Assembly: GCA_964355015.1 (NCBI GenBank)
Contig: CAYHCE010000002.1
Coordinates: 108,673-172,672, forward strand
From: CAYHCE01 sp964355015
GTDB taxonomy: Bacteria > Cyanobacteriota > Cyanobacteriia > PCC-6307 > Cyanobiaceae
DNA length: 64,000 nucleotides
Direction of reading: 5' to 3'
The notes below the pieces were generated by a model that was not told the DNA's origin, ran no database searches, and saw only the letters and a program-made list of their open reading frames with translations. Shown piece by piece: positions 1 to 8,693 of the stretch (position 1 is its first letter; each line of letters begins with the position of its first letter). The position numbers were made by a program, and so were the translations under genes.

Positions 1-179
1 TGATCGAGAACCATCAGCAACCTGAACCCTCCGAGCTCGATGCCCTGGCCAACGTCGAGCTGCTGCTGCGCGATTGCCGCCAGCTGCTCGAGGAGTCCGC
101 TCCGGAGGCGGTGGCTCCGGGGCATTCAGACCCCTCCGCAGAGCCAGCCTTCGAAGAGGGGTATCGCGATGCCGCCTAA
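1..179 (+). CDS. 3' part of an unidentified small protein
   Basis: An open frame enters at the window edge and stops at a TAA ending at 179. The first two bases, tg, are in phase to be the end of a start codon, so this could be nearly the whole gene of about 59 codons rather than a fragment. The product is acidic and rich in Leu, Glu and Ala, with a short leucine-rich helix-like stretch (NVELLLRDCRQLLEE) and a Pro/Glu-rich tail. I do not recognise a family. Codon use is G/C-ending like the neighbours. Confidence 0.5.
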   Translation, partial: IENHQQPEPSELDALANVELLLRDCRQLLEESAPEAVAPGHSDPSAEPAFEEGYRDAA

Positions 180-217
180 CACCCGCCTTCCGCACGGTAC
201 GGGTCAGGAGTGGCAGA

Positions 218-466
218 ATGAAAAGAAAGGCAATCATGGCCAGCACCTACCCGGCCTGTCCCCTGCCCCGTCCCAGCGGCAACGGGGGGCCCGTGGCTTC
301 CAGTTTCCATTCCCGACCCACCGGCTACATTGAGGGCGGTCATCAGCTTGAAAAGCTGGAATTCGCTCTGGCCGTTGCGGTCAGCAGGGGAGATGCCCAG
401 CGCGCGGCTCAGCTGCGCTCTCAGATCGACGCTCTAGGGGGCAACGGCGAAGAGCCCGGTACCTGA
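218..466 (+). CDS. conserved small picocyanobacterial hypothetical protein
   Basis: The protein is 82 residues. The start at 218 is chosen because AGGAG lies at 206-210, seven bases ahead of the ATG; an in-frame ATG at 236 is the alternative. The N-terminal half is Pro/Ser-rich and probably disordered. The C-terminal half (IEGGHQLEKLEFALAVAVSR onward) looks like a helical hairpin of the kind seen in short UVR-like helical proteins. The sequence is of a type I associate with small conserved proteins of marine and freshwater Synechococcus, but no function is known to me. No signal peptide or membrane segment is present. Confidence 0.6.
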   Translation: MKRKAIMASTYPACPLPRPSGNGGPVASSFHSRPTGYIEGGHQLEKLEFALAVAVSRGDAQRAAQLRSQIDALGGNGEEPGT

Positions 467-566
467 GATCCGTTCGATTCGCCCATATCGGTTTCAACAT
501 CCCCGCATCCTTCTCGGGCATCGCTCACAGCCAGGCGATAGGATCATGATGTATTGAACGGTTGAT

Positions 567-788
567 GTGGCTGCGGTTCAGATGCGCTCTTCGATCGCCT
601 CGCTCGGATCCGAACAGAGAACGCAACTGCTCCTGGAAGCTGCCCGTCATGCGGCGGGTGCCGAAGCGGCAGCTGAGCGTGGCGAGCTCTCAGAATCAGC
701 GCGTCAGATTCTCAGGGCCCTTGATTATGAGCGCCGCGCCGGCAGTATCGGCCCCCAGGTTCTTCAGCTGATCAAGCCCCGTCCCTGA
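567..788 (+). CDS. small hypothetical protein
   Basis: The frame encodes 73 residues from a GTG at 567; an ATG at 582 would give 68. It is Ala/Glu/Arg-rich and almost entirely predicted helix (EQRTQLLLEAARHAAGAEAA), without Cys, membrane segments or a signal peptide. It sits alone between the 82-residue protein and tRNA-Gly(CCC). Length and composition fit the many small soluble helical proteins of picocyanobacteria. Function unknown. Confidence is moderate because no ribosome site is obvious. Confidence 0.5.
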   Translation: MAAVQMRSSIASLGSEQRTQLLLEAARHAAGAEAAAERGELSESARQILRALDYERRAGSIGPQVLQLIKPRP

Positions 789-1005
789 TTCACGGCCCCC
801 GGGAGCAGGCGCCCGAAGACTGCGATGTTCTGCCGAAGCGGAACCTTGCGCCCGATCACTCAGGGGCATTCCGGCAGGATCTCGGTCAGGCTCCGGTTCT
901 GCTGCGGCAGTAGCCCCTGGCTTCGATCTTGAACAGCCGTCAATCGGGCCGGTTTGGCGCCTATCTCGCCAGCACGATCGCCGACTGCAAAAAACTCTCC
1001 ACTCA

Positions 1006-1077
1006 AGCGGGTGACCGGATTCGAACCGGCGACGTTCAGCTTGGGAAGCTGACATTCTACCACTGAATTACACCCGC
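1006..1077 (-). tRNA. tRNA-Gly (anticodon CCC)
   Basis: The minus strand folds into a full cloverleaf. The acceptor stem is GCGGGTG/CACCCGC, the D arm contains AGTGGTAGA, and the T arm is GCCGG-TTCGAAT-CCGGT. The anticodon stem TCAGC/GCTGA encloses the loop TTCCCAA, giving anticodon CCC. The discriminator is T and CCA is not encoded. It reads GGG glycine codons, used in this high-G+C genome. Confidence 0.95.
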
Positions 1078-1115
1078 GCCGCATCACCCTAGCAAAGGGA
1101 GTTGCGAGTCAGGCC

Positions 1116-1559
1116 TCACTTGCCATCCTTCGCCGGGACCGCCGGACAGTTCGCCTGTTCCGAGACCCGACGCCGGGCGGCGATCACCGGCTGGGCCTTG
1201 GCCTTCAGGTCGGCGGCAGCCTCCTCCAGGGTGAGGCTCTTGTTGCCGGCCACACGGGTGGCTTCTCGGTTGAAGGCGCTGAGCTGATCGCGGAACTGCC
1301 GGAGCCTCAGTTTCTCCAGAAGCGCTTCCGAGTGGTTCAGCGCCTCCAGAGATCGTGTCAGAGCCTTGTTGGCCGCGGTCGCATCGCCAACCGTGGAGGT
1401 GGGTTTCAGGGCAGCCACCTGGTCCAGGGCGGTGCCGACGGCGGCGAGGTTGGTGCAGACTTTGGCCTCAAGGGCATCCTCTGTTTTCTGGGAGACCTGC
1501 TGACAACCTGCCAGCCCCAGTGTGGTCACGGCCATGGCGAGGGCGATGAGACGGCGCAT
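1116..1559 (-). CDS. putative lipoprotein
   Basis: The protein is 147 residues from the ATG at 1559. It begins with a classic lipoprotein signal: MRR, a hydrophobic core, then the lipobox LAGC, so Cys19 is the likely lipidated residue and the protein should be membrane-anchored. The remainder is a soluble, mostly helical Ala/Leu/Lys-rich domain with a long helical stretch (ALTRSLEALNHSEALLEKLR). The frame is open further upstream, but only this start places the signal peptide at the N terminus. No enzyme family is recognised. It lies just downstream of nothing co-directional except the tRNA, so it is probably monocistronic. Confidence 0.7.
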   Translation of the reverse strand: MRRLIALAMAVTTLGLAGCQQVSQKTEDALEAKVCTNLAAVGTALDQVAALKPTSTVGDATAANKALTRSLEALNHSEALLEKLRLRQFRDQLSAFNREATRVAGNKSLTLEEAAADLKAKAQPVIAARRRVSEQANCPAVPAKDGK

Positions 1560-1659
1560 AGCGAGCAAGGCGGCGTTCACTCTGAACACTAGGCAGGTGG
1601 ATGCCTTCCGGCAGCACGGACCTCCGGGCATTCGGTCTCCGTTCGTAGCGGAAGGAACC

Positions 1660-2811
1660 TCAACGGACGAGTTCGGTGGCGGCCGCCGCCACCCCGGCGC
1701 CCACCGTTCCTGCGGCCATCCCCAGCTCCTGCAGGCTGGCCTCGATGGCCGCCACCGCCGTGAGCACGTCGCGGTTGCAGACGAAGCCCAGGTGGCCGAT
1801 GCGGAAGACCTTCCCTTTGAGGTGGTCCTGGCCGCCGGCCAGCAGGATGTCGTAGCGATCCTTCACCTTCTTGCGCAGCACCTCGGCGTCGATGCCCTCC
1901 GGTGCCACGGCGGTGATCGCCGGACTGCCGTGCCCCTCTGCGGCGTAGAGGGGCAGTCCGATCGCCCGCATCGCCGCCTGAGTGGCCCGTTGGAGCCGGG
2001 CGTGGCGGGCGAAGATCGCCTCCAGCCCCTCCTTCTGCATCATCTCCAGTGCTGCTTCCAGGGCGAAGTAGAGGTTCACCGGTGGAGTGAACGGGTTGCT
2101 GTCGGCGGCGGCGGATTTGCGGTACTTGCCCAGATCCAGATAGAACTTCGGCAGATCGGAGTGCTCATGCGCCTTCCAGGCGCGCTCACCCATCGCCACG
2201 AACCCCAGGCCGGGCGGCATCATGTATCCCTTCTGGGAGCCGGAGCCCACCACGTCGAGGCCCCAGGCGTCCACCGGTACGTCGCAGGCGCCCAGGCTGG
2301 TCACGCAGTCGGCCACGATCAGGGCCTGGCCGTGGGCATGCACATGACGGGCGATGGTCTCCAAGTCGTTGATCACGCCGGTGGAGGTTTCCGAGTGGGT
2401 GAGGATCACGGCCCGGATCCGCTTCTCGGAATCGGCCTCCAGGGCCGTGCGGAAGGCCTCCGGATCGAGGGGCTGCCCCCACTCCGCCTTCACCACCAGC
2501 ACGTCGAGGCCGTAGGCCTTTGCCACCTTCACCCAGCGCTCGCCGAACTTGCCGTTGTCCCCGCAGAGCACCCGGTCGCCGCGGCTCAGCACGTTGATGA
2601 TTCCGGCCTCCATGGCGGCGGTGCCGCTGCCGGCGAGGGCCAGCACATCCCCCTTCGTCTGATGCAGCCACTTCAGCTGCTCGGTGGTGCGTTTGACGAT
2701 TTTCTGGAAATCGGCGCTGCGGTGGCCGATCGGATGACGGCTCATCGCCAGCAGGACGGACTCCGGCACCGGCGTCGGACCGGGAATCATCAGGGAGAGC
2801 TTGTCCTGCAT
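1660..2811 (-). CDS. PLP-dependent aminotransferase, alanine-glyoxylate/serine-glyoxylate type
   Basis: This 383-residue protein is a class V aminotransferase related to alanine-glyoxylate aminotransferase and to the cyanobacterial protein often labelled 'soluble hydrogenase 42 kDa subunit'. It opens with the family N terminus LSLMIPGPTPVPESV. The internal aldimine lysine is Lys194 in GSQKGYMMPPGL, and the PLP-contacting ADCVTSLG lies upstream of it. In cyanobacteria such enzymes are tied to photorespiratory glyoxylate-to-glycine conversion. Exact substrate (Ala or Ser donor) cannot be read from the sequence. It is divergent from cbiD. Confidence 0.9.
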   Translation of the reverse strand: MQDKLSLMIPGPTPVPESVLLAMSRHPIGHRSADFQKIVKRTTEQLKWLHQTKGDVLALAGSGTAAMEAGIINVLSRGDRVLCGDNGKFGERWVKVAKAYGLDVLVVKAEWGQPLDPEAFRTALEADSEKRIRAVILTHSETSTGVINDLETIARHVHAHGQALIVADCVTSLGACDVPVDAWGLDVVGSGSQKGYMMPPGLGFVAMGERAWKAHEHSDLPKFYLDLGKYRKSAAADSNPFTPPVNLYFALEAALEMMQKEGLEAIFARHARLQRATQAAMRAIGLPLYAAEGHGSPAITAVAPEGIDAEVLRKKVKDRYDILLAGGQDHLKGKVFRIGHLGFVCNRDVLTAVAAIEASLQELGMAAGTVGAGVAAAATELVR

Positions 2812-2897
2812 GGGGGGGGCGCGGTGGGATGGAGCGCGGCGGCGCGATCCCCCACCTTAAAAAACGATCCTCACGGCTCCCTGCGGGCACCGCGGCC

Positions 2898-4052
2898 ATG
2901 ACCCTTTCCGGTGGCTACATCCTGCCGGTCTGGGTGGCCGCCGCGGCGCGCGCCGGTCTCCAGGTGCTGCTGGCACGGGAGGATCCGGCCCTGCCGGAGG
3001 GGAGGGAAACGAGCCTGACGGCGCAGCCGCTCGAGCTGCTGGAGCCCGCCGGCCGCAGCTCTGTACCCGTGGAGGCCGCCGCCCCGCTGGGGGAGGGTAT
3101 GGCCCTGGGCATCAGCCGCTGCGACCCCGGCGACGGGCTCGATCTCACCCGGGGTCTGGCGGTCTGGGCGCTGGTCAGCTTGTGGGAGCCCGCCTTCGGA
3201 TCCGACCAGTGGCTGCTGCTCGAGGCCGGCGAGGGGGTGGGGGTCCACGCCGACAGCCTGGCGCTCTGTCTGTCGGGCTATGCGCTGCGCTTGCTGGAGA
3301 CCAACCTGCGGCCCCTGCTGCCGGCCGGCCGGGGGCTGCGGCTGCGGATCGTCCTTCCCGATGGGCGGCAGCTGGCCGAACGCACCAGCAACGCGGCGTT
3401 CGGGGTGGTGGACGGCCTGGCCCTGATCGGCACCCAGGCGGTGGTGCAGCGCAGCGCCTCCCCCGATCGTCTGCAGGAGTGCCTGACGGAGCTGCGCTCC
3501 CGCGCCGCCGATCCCGGTTTCGGCGGCGACGTGGTGCTGGTGATCGGCGAAAATGGACTGGATCTGGCCCCCAGGCTGGGGATACCGCCGGAGCTGCTGC
3601 TCAAGGCCGGCAACTGGCTCGGTCCGGCGATCGTGGCCGCTGCCGAGGCGGGTGTGAGGCGGCTGCTGCTCTTCGGCTACCACGGCAAGCTGATCAAGCT
3701 GGCCGGCGGCATCTTCCACACCCACCACCACCTGGCTGATGGCCGAAGCGAGGTGCTCACTGCCCTGGCGGCACTCGAGGGAGTCACGGGTGAGGCCTTG
3801 GCGCGACTTCACGGGGCGCCCACCGTCGACGCGGCCCTGACGGAGCTGGCCGCGGCGGATCCCGAGCGGGCGCAGCGGCTGGAGCAGCGGCTGGCCACCG
3901 CGATCGAGACCCGCAGCCAGGCCTACCTGGCTCGCTATGGCCGGTTTTCGCTGCGGATCGGCGCCGCCTTGTTCGATCGGCAGCGTCGGCTCAGGACCGT
4001 CGGCCCCTGCGGGTGCGAGCTGCTGGCGGCTTTCGGGCACCCTCTAGGGTGA
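2898..4052 (+). CDS. cbiD: cobalt-precorrin-5B C1-methyltransferase CbiD
   Basis: CbiD methylates C-1 of cobalt-precorrin-5B in the anaerobic cobalamin (pseudocobalamin in picocyanobacteria) pathway. Family marks are the N-terminal SGGYILPVWVAAAARAG, the central TSNAAFGVVDGLALIGT and the C-terminal FGYHGKLIKLAGGIFHTHHH. The start at 2898 (384 residues) puts the conserved GY-LPVWVAAAA block near the N terminus; the frame is open back to an ATG at 2829, which would add an atypical Arg/Pro-rich leader. The cobH-like fusion at 37.2 kb belongs to the same pathway. Downstream, guaA starts 66 bp later. Confidence 0.92.
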   Translation: MTLSGGYILPVWVAAAARAGLQVLLAREDPALPEGRETSLTAQPLELLEPAGRSSVPVEAAAPLGEGMALGISRCDPGDGLDLTRGLAVWALVSLWEPAFGSDQWLLLEAGEGVGVHADSLALCLSGYALRLLETNLRPLLPAGRGLRLRIVLPDGRQLAERTSNAAFGVVDGLALIGTQAVVQRSASPDRLQECLTELRSRAADPGFGGDVVLVIGENGLDLAPRLGIPPELLLKAGNWLGPAIVAAAEAGVRRLLLFGYHGKLIKLAGGIFHTHHHLADGRSEVLTALAALEGVTGEALARLHGAPTVDAALTELAAADPERAQRLEQRLATAIETRSQAYLARYGRFSLRIGAALFDRQRRLRTVGPCGCELLAAFGHPLG

Positions 4053-4118
4053 GCCCAAACGGCCTGGCCAGGGACGACGGCCCCGGCCGGGCGTCACGCA
4101 GGATCCCTTCCGGTCGCT

Positions 4119-5717
4119 ATGTCCCACCCCTCTCCGTCGACGGAACAGCCGGAAGGTTCCCGCCACCCCGCGATCGTCATTCTCGACTTCGGCTCCCAGT
4201 ACTCCGAGCTGATCGCCCGCCGTGTCCGGGAGACTGAGGTGTATTCACTGGTGCTCGGCTACAGCACCACGGCAGAGGAGCTCAGAGCCATCGCCCCGAA
4301 GGGCATCATCCTCAGTGGCGGCCCCAGCTCTGTTTATGACGAGGCAGCGCCGTTGTGCGATCCGGCCCTCTGGGAGCTGGGGATCCCGGTGCTGGGCGTC
4401 TGCTACGGCATGCAGTTGATGGTGCAGCAGTTGGGTGGGCAGGTGGTGGCCGCCGGCCGCGGCGAGTACGGCAAGGCGCCGTTGTATGTCGATGACCCGA
4501 TCGATCTTCTCACCAACGTCGACCACGGCTCGACGATGTGGATGAGCCACGGCGATTCGGTGCAGGCCCTGCCCGAGGGGTTCGTGCGGCTGGCCCACAC
4601 CGACAACACCCCTGAGGCGGCCGTCGCCGATCACCGCCGCCGGCTCTACGGCGTGCAGTTCCACCCTGAAGTGGTGCATTCCAGCGGCGGCATGGTGCTG
4701 ATCCGCAACTTCGTCTATCACATCTGCGGCTGCGAGCCGGACTGGACCACAGCGGCCTTCATCGACGAAGCGGTGGCCGATGTGCGGGCCCGCGTGGGGG
4801 ACAAACGCGTGCTGCTGGCGCTCTCTGGCGGGGTCGATTCGTCCACGCTGGCCTTTCTGCTGCACAGGGCGATCGGGGATCAGCTCACCTGCATGTTCAT
4901 CGACCAGGGCTTCATGCGCAAAGGGGAGCCGGAGTTCCTCACTGAGTTCTTCGATCGTCAGTTCCATATCCGCGTGGAGTACATCAACGCCCGAGATCGC
5001 TTTCTCGCCAGGCTCGATGGCATCACCGATCCGGAGGAGAAGCGCAAGATCATCGGCACCGAGTTCATCCGGGTGTTCGAGGAGGAAAGCAAGCGCCTCG
5101 GCCCCTTCGACTACCTCGCCCAGGGCACGCTCTACCCCGATGTGATCGAATCCGCCGGCACGGGCATCGACCCCAGGACCGGCGAGCGGGTGGCCGTGAA
5201 GATCAAGAGCCACCACAACGTGGGCGGTCTGCCGAAGGACCTCCAGTTCAAGCTGGTGGAGCCGCTGCGCCGTCTGTTCAAGGACGAGGTGCGCAAGGTG
5301 GGACGCAGCCTGGGCCTTCCCGAGGAGATCGTGCGCCGTCACCCCTTTCCCGGCCCAGGCCTGGCGATCCGCATTCTCGGCGAAGTGAGTGCCGAGAAGC
5401 TCAACCTCCTGCGCGACGCTGACCTGATCGTGCGCGAGGAGGTTCAGGAGGCCGGGCTCTACCACGAGATCTGGCAGGCCTTCGCGGTGCTGCTGCCCGT
5501 GCGGAGCGTCGGCGTCATGGGCGACAAGCGTACCTATGCCTATCCGGTGGTGCTGCGCTGCGTCTCCTCCGAAGACGGCATGACTGCCGACTGGTCCCGT
5601 CTTCCCTATGACCTGCTCGAGCGCATCTCCAACCGGATCGTCAATGAGGTGAAGGGGGTGAACCGCGTGGTGCTCGACATCACCAGCAAGCCCCCGGGCA
5701 CGATCGAGTGGGAATGA
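4119..5717 (+). CDS. guaA: GMP synthase (glutamine-hydrolysing)
   Basis: GuaA converts XMP, ATP and glutamine to GMP. The 532-residue protein has the full two-domain plan. The N-terminal class I glutamine amidotransferase carries the triad Cys95 (GVCYGMQ), His182 and Glu184 (QFHPEV). The ATP pyrophosphatase domain has the P-loop SGGVDSS at 236-242. A C-terminal dimerisation domain follows, with RHPFPGPGLAIR and the family ending KPPGTIEWE. No anomalies. Confidence 0.98.
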   Translation: MSHPSPSTEQPEGSRHPAIVILDFGSQYSELIARRVRETEVYSLVLGYSTTAEELRAIAPKGIILSGGPSSVYDEAAPLCDPALWELGIPVLGVCYGMQLMVQQLGGQVVAAGRGEYGKAPLYVDDPIDLLTNVDHGSTMWMSHGDSVQALPEGFVRLAHTDNTPEAAVADHRRRLYGVQFHPEVVHSSGGMVLIRNFVYHICGCEPDWTTAAFIDEAVADVRARVGDKRVLLALSGGVDSSTLAFLLHRAIGDQLTCMFIDQGFMRKGEPEFLTEFFDRQFHIRVEYINARDRFLARLDGITDPEEKRKIIGTEFIRVFEEESKRLGPFDYLAQGTLYPDVIESAGTGIDPRTGERVAVKIKSHHNVGGLPKDLQFKLVEPLRRLFKDEVRKVGRSLGLPEEIVRRHPFPGPGLAIRILGEVSAEKLNLLRDADLIVREEVQEAGLYHEIWQAFAVLLPVRSVGVMGDKRTYAYPVVLRCVSSEDGMTADWSRLPYDLLERISNRIVNEVKGVNRVVLDITSKPPGTIEWE

Positions 5718-5784
5718 TCCCGCCGCGGCTGCGGCTGGCCGCTCCGGTTGGCGTTCGATATCATCGGCTCTCGGCCTTCCTCCC

Positions 5785-6393
5785 TTGACCGTCGCCACCC
5801 AGCAGGATCCCCAGCTGCAGCGCCGTCTCCAGCAGGACAGCATTCAGCTGGGGGGGAAAACGATCTATCTCAATCCCTTCCTCTACTGGCGACGTTTCGA
5901 CGCCAACACCGACCGCTGGCTGCGGGAGCCCGGCCAGCTGCAGGAGGAGCAGATCCTGGCCAACCGCGGCCGCTTCTATCCGGAGGTGCTCTGGGACGAG
6001 CTCCCCGAAGCTGAACGGCAGGTCAAGGACGGCGCCGTGGAGATGTTTCTGAAGAGCCTGGAGCTGATCAGCACCTTCAACCCCGACCTCAGCGCCGGCC
6101 ACCTGCTGGAGGTGGAGCGCAAGATGGCGGTCACCAAGAAGCGGGCCTTCGAGCGCTGGGTGGAGAAGTCGCTGCAGCGGCGCCAGAAGCAGGTGCAACG
6201 TGAACGGCGCCGTTTCGATCGCGAACGGACGCTGCGGGGATGGGGCGAGTGGCTGGGCCTTGAGGTCACTCGTCAGGCGCTGCTGCCGTTCACGGCCCTG
6301 CTCGTGCTGGCGGTCTTCGGTGGCTGGTGGCTCGGCTCACGGGAGTTCTGCCGCCAGGTGCTCCTGGCGCCGGGTATTCAGCGGACCCCCTGA
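5785..6393 (+). CDS. conserved hypothetical protein with C-terminal membrane anchor
   Basis: The protein is 202 residues from a TTG start. The first 165 residues are soluble and charged, with a Tyr/Trp-rich segment (KTIYLNPFLYWRRFDANTDR) and then a strongly basic helix (WVEKSLQRRQKQVQRERRRF). One hydrophobic segment near the C terminus (ALLPFTALLVLAVFGGWWLG) should anchor it in a membrane, leaving the basic region on the cytoplasmic side. I recognise it only as a conserved cyanobacterial protein without assigned function. The TTG is accepted because no ATG or GTG fits better. Confidence 0.7.
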   Translation: MTVATQQDPQLQRRLQQDSIQLGGKTIYLNPFLYWRRFDANTDRWLREPGQLQEEQILANRGRFYPEVLWDELPEAERQVKDGAVEMFLKSLELISTFNPDLSAGHLLEVERKMAVTKKRAFERWVEKSLQRRQKQVQRERRRFDRERTLRGWGEWLGLEVTRQALLPFTALLVLAVFGGWWLGSREFCRQVLLAPGIQRTP

Positions 6394-6433
6394 GCCACTC
6401 TGCGCCGCAGGGGGCGGCAGACTGTGATTCCTG

Positions 6434-6458
6434 CGCGGTGGGGGTCCACGCCACCGCG
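6434..6458. other. 8-bp stem-loop between two co-directional genes
   Basis: CGCGGTGG at 6434-6441 pairs perfectly with CCACCGCG at 6451-6458 across a 9-base loop. It lies in the 87-bp gap before the gene at 6481. There is no T-run, so it could be a weak terminator for the upstream gene or a 5' leader structure. Confidence 0.35.
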
Positions 6459-6480
6459 GCTGTTGTGATCGCGCATTCCC

Positions 6481-6909
6481 ATGGCTGCTGATCCACTCGA
6501 TGCCCTGCGGCTCACCCTGATGCAGGAGGTGCTGCCGGTCGGGATGGCGGTGGTGGAACGAGCCCGCCGTGGTGGGCCGCGCCAGGTGGTGGAGGCGTTC
6601 ACCGGCACGGTCGACCCACTCGGCCAGCTCCGGCAGGAGGGAGATGCGGCGGCCCGTGCCGTTCGTGACAGCCTCGATCAGCTGCAGCCGGGGCTTGGCA
6701 ATCCGGTGGTGAAGGTGGAGGTGCGGGATGTGCCGGCCTCAGAGGCGACGTCCCACCCACCCGCCTCAGACCCTGAGGGGATGGCCGCCATGGCTGGCGT
6801 GCGGGTGAACATCCATGGGGATCCACTGAGTGAGCGGCAGGCCCTGCTGGTTGCTCTCGGCAGGATCTCGGAGCGGCTGACTCTGCTCGAACGGCGGCTC
6901 GAGGCCTGA
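6481..6909 (+). CDS. conserved hypothetical protein
   Basis: This soluble protein has 142 residues. The N-terminal half is helical (DALRLTLMQEVLPVGMAVVE followed by ARRGG). The middle is Pro/Ser-rich and likely disordered, and the C terminus is an amphipathic helix ending LGRISERLTLLERRLEA with coiled-coil character. No signal peptide, metal ligand pattern or catalytic motif is visible. The PBP2 gene starts five bases downstream, so the two are probably cotranscribed and this protein may act with cell-wall synthesis; that link is inference from position only. Confidence 0.65.
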   Translation: MAADPLDALRLTLMQEVLPVGMAVVERARRGGPRQVVEAFTGTVDPLGQLRQEGDAAARAVRDSLDQLQPGLGNPVVKVEVRDVPASEATSHPPASDPEGMAAMAGVRVNIHGDPLSERQALLVALGRISERLTLLERRLEA

Positions 6910-6914
6910 GTGCG

Positions 6915-8693
6915 ATGGGCATCGGCTTTCTGCCTGGACAGGCGCGCCAGGCCGGCATGCGTCATCAGCCGGCCTGGCTGCTGGCCCTGGTCGTGCTGGC
7001 CGCCACGGCGATGGGAGCCCGTTTGGCCTGGCTGCAGCTCGTCCAGGGCGCCGATAATCGCCTGCGTGCGGATCAGAACCGGATCCGGCTTGTGCCCCGG
7101 CATCCGATGCGGGGCCGGCTGCTCGATCGCAACGGCCAGGTGCTCGCCACCAACCGGCTCACCTATAACCTCTACATCCAGCCGCGCCTGGTGTCCGAGG
7201 AGCGCTGGCCCGCCCTGAGAGACCGGCTGGGGACTGTGCTTGGCATTCCGCCCAGCGAGCTGGAGCGGAACCATCGTGCCGCTGGCGAGGGAGATGGCTA
7301 CCGCATCGATCTGGCGGGACCCCTCAGCACCATGCAGGTGGTGCGTTTCCTCGAGCAGGCCCCCGCTCTTGATGGCGCCGAGGTGGACCTGGATGTGCTC
7401 CGTTCCTATCCCAACGGGCGTCTGGCTGCCCATGTCCTCGGCTACACGAGCGGGATCACGGAGGAGGAGTACAAACGGCTGGCTGAGAATGGCTATCGGG
7501 TTCAGGACCGGATCGGACGAACCGGTCTGGAGCGCGTCTTTGAATCGCATCTGCGGGGGGAGTGGGGCGGCCAGCAGCTGGAGGTGAACGCGGAGGGTCA
7601 GGTTCAGCGTGTGCTGGGCGATAAGCAGGCAAGGGCCGGTAAGGATCTGCGGCTCACACTCGACCTGGAGCTGCAGCGTGCCGCCGAGCGGGCCCTCGAT
7701 GGCGTGGCCAAGGGGGCGATCGTGGCGATGGACCCCCAGACCGGCGCGATCCTGGCGATGGCCAGTCACCCCGGCTTCGACCCCAACATCTTCTCCAACG
7801 GTCCCACCACCACGCAGTGGAACGATCTCAACCGGCCGGAGGCACCGATGCTGAACCGGGCGATGCGGGCCTTTCCGCCGGCGAGCACCTTCAAGGTGAT
7901 CAGCTCCATCGCCGGCCTGGAGTCAGGTCGCTACCAGCCCGACTCCACCATTCCCACCTCCAGCTCCTTCTGCTACGACGGCCAGTGCTACGCCGATCAC
8001 GGCAGTTTCGGCAGCATCGGGTTTCCCCTGGCCCTGGCCGTCAGCAGCAACAGTTTCTTCTATCGGCTCTCCTTACAGGTAGGGGCCGACGAGCTGTTCA
8101 AGGCCGCCCGGAGGATGGGCTACGGCAGCCTCACCGGGATCGAACTGCAGGATGAGGAGAGCCCCGGGCTGCTGGGCGACAGGGAGTGGAAGCGCCGCAC
8201 CCTCGGTGAAGCCTGGACCTCGGTGGACACGATCACCTCCGCCATTGGCCAGGGGGCCGTGTCGGTGACCCCCCTGCAGATGGCTCGCCTCTATGCAGCG
8301 GTCGCCAACGGTGGCTGGCTGGTGACTCCTCATTTGGTGGAAGAGCCCACGGCCCGCCGCTGGATCGGGCTCAAGCCGTCCACCCTCAAGGTGTTGCAAA
8401 AGGGCCTGCGCGATGTGGTGACCAACGGCACCGCCACCATGCTCAACGACCCCAGCCTGCCTCCGGTCGCCGGCAAGACCGGCACCGCCGAGGATCCACC
8501 GCGCCCGGACCACGTCTGGTTCGGCGGCTACGCCCCCGCCGACAGGCCGAGCCTGGTGATCATTGCTTTCGGTGAGAACAGCGGTGGCTACGGCGGCACC
8601 GTGGCGGCGCCGATGGTGAAGGCGCTGATGACCACCTGGTTCAAGGGGGGTCAGGCCGCCAGCTGCAGTTCAGTGCCAGCCACCTGTCGGTAG
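6915..8693 (+). CDS. mrdA: penicillin-binding protein 2 (peptidoglycan DD-transpeptidase)
   Basis: The 592-residue class B PBP has one N-terminal membrane anchor (LLALVVLAATAMGARLAWL), a PBP dimer domain (HPMRGRLLDRNGQVLATN) and a transpeptidase domain. The three active-site motifs are intact: S324-T-F-K327, S377-S-N379 and K521-T-G523. MrdA crosslinks peptidoglycan during cell elongation. MrdA rather than FtsI is inferred from the short N terminus and the MrdA-like dimer domain. Its last 43 bases overlap the 3' end of sqdX on the other strand. Confidence 0.92.
   Translation: MGIGFLPGQARQAGMRHQPAWLLALVVLAATAMGARLAWLQLVQGADNRLRADQNRIRLVPRHPMRGRLLDRNGQVLATNRLTYNLYIQPRLVSEERWPALRDRLGTVLGIPPSELERNHRAAGEGDGYRIDLAGPLSTMQVVRFLEQAPALDGAEVDLDVLRSYPNGRLAAHVLGYTSGITEEEYKRLAENGYRVQDRIGRTGLERVFESHLRGEWGGQQLEVNAEGQVQRVLGDKQARAGKDLRLTLDLELQRAAERALDGVAKGAIVAMDPQTGAILAMASHPGFDPNIFSNGPTTTQWNDLNRPEAPMLNRAMRAFPPASTFKVISSIAGLESGRYQPDSTIPTSSSFCYDGQCYADHGSFGSIGFPLALAVSSNSFFYRLSLQVGADELFKAARRMGYGSLTGIELQDEESPGLLGDREWKRRTLGEAWTSVDTITSAIGQGAVSVTPLQMARLYAAVANGGWLVTPHLVEEPTARRWIGLKPSTLKVLQKGLRDVVTNGTATMLNDPSLPPVAGKTGTAEDPPRPDHVWFGGYAPADRPSLVIIAFGENSGGYGGTVAAPMVKALMTTWFKGGQAASCSSVPATCR

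Noticed and set aside
4245..5843. 532-codon open frame antisense to guaA
   Set aside because: It is His/Gln/Leu-rich, has no family motif and mirrors a well-supported gene; such frames are common opposite high-G+C genes.
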